Made by a program: the position numbers and the translations under genes. Below are positions 4,975 through 7,627 of a stretch of DNA of 7,627 nt, in pieces; positions within the stretch are counted from its first letter, which is position 1; each line of letters starts with the position of its first letter. The stretch comes from Bacillota bacterium (GTDB taxonomy: Bacteria; Bacillota; Dethiobacteria; Dethiobacterales; Dethiobacteraceae): NCBI GenBank assembly GCA_024650095.1, contig JANKMV010000070.1, positions 1-7,627 on the forward strand, written 5' to 3'. A model generated the notes under the pieces. That model was not told the origin of the DNA. It did no database searches and saw nothing but the letters and a program-made list of their open reading frames with translations.

Positions 4975-6675
4975 CTATTTAACAAAGCGAAGCCTTACGT
5001 CTTCCCAAATGTTGCCCACCACAATTATAAATTGAGGCTCACTAAAAGTGAAGCTATGACCGTAGGCTTCAGCTTCAACTGTAACGGAATAAACCGTTCC
5101 TACCGGTGCATCGATGGGTACGCGGAATTCTCCCTTATACTGATTATCCTCCACTGCAGTAAGCTCCACTACCTGCCCGTCAATTATGGCGTGGGTATGT
5201 TCCACATCTCCGGTATATCTGGTATGGAAGCAAACTACAGAACCAGCTTTCACATAGATTGGGACATTTTCTATCAGGCCTTCCGCAAACAACGCATCAT
5301 CAACTGCAATATCATCTAATGATATCCTGTTCACTTTATATGGACCAAAGCACTTTTGTGACACATTACCGACTCTATCCTCAGCCTGCACATGCAGATA
5401 CCAAATACCGTTACCAACTTGTCCGGCTGTCCTGCCTGAACCTGTCCCCCAGCTGGACCAACCGCTGGCAGGGGTACTGGAGCTCTTTGTCCAGGCAAAA
5501 CGCTGCCTTAGAAGGCCGCTGCCCTTATCGCTGAAGCTCAAAGCAACTTCAACATTAGTTTTATCCCAATCCCTGCTGCCTGGGCTTGCTTGTATAGCAG
5601 GCGGTTCTATGTCAATAACATACGTTCTTGAATAAACCCAGCCGGAAGTGCCTCCCCCGCTTTCTGCTCGCACTCTAAAGCGGATAGTCGCATTTTTACT
5701 GCTGTCTGGAATGTTGTAATTATAGCTTCTGGTTGTACCGGTTAAGGCAAGGTTACTGTAAGAACCTCCGTTATAACTTGCCTGCAGCCGGTAATTTCTT
5801 GTCCCCGTAGGATTTCCCCAAAAAGTTGTCTGGCCCCAAGAAACAGTTTCCCTGCCTGCAGCCAGATAGTCTGACTGAGGGCTTATAAACATCCCCGGCG
5901 TATTAGGCTGCAAATAAACAGTAGTTGCCGAACCAGACGTATACGACGAATTACCGGCTATATTTTCCGCCCGCACTCTGAATTGAACCGCGTAATTCCC
6001 CATACCACCTGGCATGCTCACATTTCTTGATCTTGTTGTTATGCCAGATGCTACGGTAGACCAACCACCCCATGACCCCGCTGAGTTCCGATACCGAACC
6101 TGTAGTCTATAGCTGTCAGCTGTTGAAACATTTGACCAACTTACAGTAATATTTTGACCCGGCGTCACCTGAGACGGATAGCTGATTGAACTTGGAGCAC
6201 CAGGGGGGATATATTTACCGAAGGTAACACGAAGTGCTCTTCTGTGAGTCCTGAGAGATCCCAGAGCAGTCGTAAAATACCAACTGCCGCCGGAGTATGT
6301 TAAATTGGCGTTGCGCCACGCTATGCCGTAGCGATTTATTTGTGTAGTGGTAGTTTCTGCGCCTGAACCAACCCAGCTATGTTTTACGTTGAAATCTCTT
6401 GTCCATCCGTCGGAACCATACATATTAAAAAGTGAGGATGGCGCATTCGGTATTATACTCACAAAGGTATAGTTATCATTTGAGTATTTAAGTGCTGCGT
6501 CATACTGGGCACTGTTTGGCATAAACGTCCAGTGATACCCCGGATTTATTCCTTCCTTCGTATACTGAACTTCCGCTCTGTAAGCTCCGGATATATACTG
6601 CGCATTTGTTGCCCCCGCAACAAGAGGCAACATGATGACAAACAGAAAGATAAACACACATGTGGCTTTTCTCAT
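4975..6675 (-). CDS. Secreted multidomain protein with FN3-like and Ig-like domains
   Basis: Numbering counts from an upstream ATG at 6696. The chosen start is the ATG at 6675 (residue 8), giving a 566-aa precursor. It is preceded by a G-rich GGGTGAGG region and gives a normal signal peptide MRKATCVFIFLF...ATNA (8-32). Next come an N-terminal domain of unknown type (33-160, rich in Y, W and N), a first fibronectin-III-like domain (about 166-262, with NITVSWSNV, YRLQVRY, FRVRAENIAG), a second (about 265-363, with ETVSWGQ, YRLQASYNGG, FRVRAESGGG), an Ig-like domain (about 365-455, with DKGSGLLRQRFAWTKS and GIWYLHVQAEDRVGN, the type seen in bacterial cell-surface Ig repeats) and an unrecognised beta-rich C-terminal domain (456-573). 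There is no LPXTG or membrane anchor, so it is probably released or held non-covalently. It follows the propeller gene by 17-38 bp, probably as one transcript. Binding or adhesion is a reasonable but unproven role. Confidence 0.86.
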   Translation of the reverse strand: MRKATCVFIFLFVIMLPLVAGATNAQYISGAYRAEVQYTKEGINPGYHWTFMPNSAQYDAALKYSNDNYTFVSIIPNAPSSLFNMYGSDGWTRDFNVKHSWVGSGAETTTTQINRYGIAWRNANLTYSGGSWYFTTALGSLRTHRRALRVTFGKYIPPGAPSSISYPSQVTPGQNITVSWSNVSTADSYRLQVRYRNSAGSWGGWSTVASGITTRSRNVSMPGGMGNYAVQFRVRAENIAGNSSYTSGSATTVYLQPNTPGMFISPQSDYLAAGRETVSWGQTTFWGNPTGTRNYRLQASYNGGSYSNLALTGTTRSYNYNIPDSSKNATIRFRVRAESGGGTSGWVYSRTYVIDIEPPAIQASPGSRDWDKTNVEVALSFSDKGSGLLRQRFAWTKSSSTPASGWSSWGTGSGRTAGQVGNGIWYLHVQAEDRVGNVSQKCFGPYKVNRISLDDIAVDDALFAEGLIENVPIYVKAGSVVCFHTRYTGDVEHTHAIIDGQVVELTAVEDNQYKGEFRVPIDAPVGTVYSVTVEAEAYGHSFTFSEPQFIIVVGNIWEDVRLRFVK

Positions 6676-6713
6676 CACCTCACCCACCCCCTTCATTTAC
6701 ACTGTCACTGATT

Positions 6714-7627
6714 TTACGGCAGCAGCCCTTCTGTTTGCCCCGTATCTTCGTGGAATAAAATAAGTTCTCCGGTCCAATTGTCCAACAACAATAAGTGCTC
6801 CTTTGCAGCAAATATTAAAAGGTGTCCTTGCTCCTTAATTACTTCGTTTTGCCCTGTTTCAAGGTCATACCGATACGCCGCTTCCATGTCACTGTAGTAA
6901 ACATAATTGTTTCTAACCATAAAGTTTTCTGTCCGCACATCTGTGACCGGCTCGCTTACTCCACCGTCTTTGGGAACACGGTATATCGGCCCTTCACCTA
7001 TCCCCTTGATATAATACAGGTACTCTCCGTGCGGAATAATGCGCCCGACGGCATGATCCGTCAGCTTCACATCCTCGCTGGTTTTCAAATTATGCTTGTA
7101 TAATTGATAGTCATCCAGGTCATGGGCATAGTAAAGCAGCTCCTCCTCCATAACCAGCCAGATTGCCGGATTATCCATTACCTGCTTGCGATTTGACCCG
7201 TCCAAATTCATGCTGTAAACTTTGTTCTCATCCAGATTGTCGGCAAAATAGATTTTATTTTCACTGACAACCAGATGTCTGGAATGGGTATCGTTTAATG
7301 GCCGCCGATTTGAACCGTCCAGATCCATTCGATAAATCCTGCTGCCGTCGGTTACGTTTATATAGATAATAGCGTACTCTGTTATGTTTAAATCCCAGGC
7401 TACATCATCCGAAATCTGTTCAACCGTTGGGGTATCTCCCTCCAAGTGCACCAGACTCATGCCCGTCAATGAAGATACGGCTATAATAGAACCGTTTTGA
7501 GCAAGAAAGCCGCCATTGGCCAAGTTGGCCGCTGAATTACCTGTTTTATCCCATTCAACCTCTGGCATATTATTGTTTTTTTCTTGAACCGTCCAATAGT
7601 TAAAGCTGACAAAAACTGCTGCTAGGA
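6714..7627 (-). CDS. DUF5050-type beta-propeller protein, 5' end beyond the window
   Basis: Partial: 303 residues are visible. The first ATG in view (7568) is internal, because the frame stays open to the window edge and encodes LAAVFVSFNYWTVQEKNNN before it, probably the end of a signal peptide or membrane anchor. From that Met, repeated units with the form [IV]Y-x-x-[DN]LDGSN occur at 78 (IYRMDLDGSNRRPL), 117 (VYSMNLDGSNRKQV), 156 (LYKHNLKTSEDVKL), 195 (IYRVPKDGGVSEPV), 231 (AYRYDLETGQNEVI) and about 268. The spacing is 39, 39, 39, 36 and 37 residues, as in the blades of a DUF5050/YWTD-like propeller. Such proteins are usually exported and their ligands unknown. The next gene starts 17-38 bp downstream. 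Confidence 0.85.
   Translation of the reverse strand, partial: LAAVFVSFNYWTVQEKNNNMPEVEWDKTGNSAANLANGGFLAQNGSIIAVSSLTGMSLVHLEGDTPTVEQISDDVAWDLNITEYAIIYINVTDGSRIYRMDLDGSNRRPLNDTHSRHLVVSENKIYFADNLDENKVYSMNLDGSNRKQVMDNPAIWLVMEEELLYYAHDLDDYQLYKHNLKTSEDVKLTDHAVGRIIPHGEYLYYIKGIGEGPIYRVPKDGGVSEPVTDVRTENFMVRNNYVYYSDMEAAYRYDLETGQNEVIKEQGHLLIFAAKEHLLLLDNWTGELILFHEDTGQTEGLLP
7189..7328 (-). repeat. Direct DNA repeat inside the propeller gene (117-bp period)
   Basis: The plus-strand segments 7189-7211 and 7306-7328 differ at three of 23 bases and are exactly 117 bp (39 codons) apart. Both encode the MDLDGSNR/MNLDGSNR turn. The near-identity at DNA level suggests a fairly recent duplication of a blade or strong local conservation. 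Confidence 0.6.

Overview
The window looks like a Firmicutes chromosome, most likely a Clostridia-type organism (possibly Peptococcaceae-like; this is a guess). The reasons are moderately AT-rich DNA, very strong GGAGGTG-type ribosome binding sites, tightly packed genes, a Gram-positive style Tad pseudopilin set, a YkwD-like CAP protein and a DUF5050-type propeller protein. All genes but one lie on the minus strand. No RNA gene, insertion sequence or CRISPR array is visible.

Right part (4975-7627, minus strand): a protein with about 39-residue beta-propeller-like repeats, whose 5' end runs off the window, is followed after a short gap by a large secreted protein with two fibronectin-III-like domains, an Ig-like domain and an unrecognised C-terminal domain. 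A perfect 18-bp inverted repeat lies just past its stop codon and separates it from a convergent small gene.

Middle (4419-4974): a 76-aa very acidic orphan gene on the plus strand has its own extended -10 promoter and a small terminator. It is divergent from the main operon. The 223-bp divergent region holds overlapping promoters, a dyad that looks like an operator, and a leader of about 160 nt with two mutually exclusive hairpins.

Left part (47-4418, minus strand): a compact operon encodes a stand-alone EAL domain (c-di-GMP phosphodiesterase), a TadV/CpaA prepilin peptidase, two TadE-type pseudopilins, a short TadG-like protein, a secreted 344-aa protein of unknown family with four degenerate repeats, and a membrane-anchored CAP (SCP/PR1) protein. 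The genes are joined by TAATG and GTGA overlaps or gaps of 13-16 bp. The last gene also has its own extended -10 promoter. The likely theme is assembly or modulation of a Tad-like surface appendage or pseudopilus, tied to c-di-GMP turnover, with two exported accessory proteins. No ATPase, platform protein or major Flp pilin is in view, so these must lie elsewhere or be absent.

The most unusual observation is that two genes of this operon (EAL and CAP) have textbook Shine-Dalgarno sequences placed exactly for an ATA start codon. In the EAL gene the conserved N-terminal QPILD strand lies upstream of the first ATG, so a standard gene caller would truncate it.
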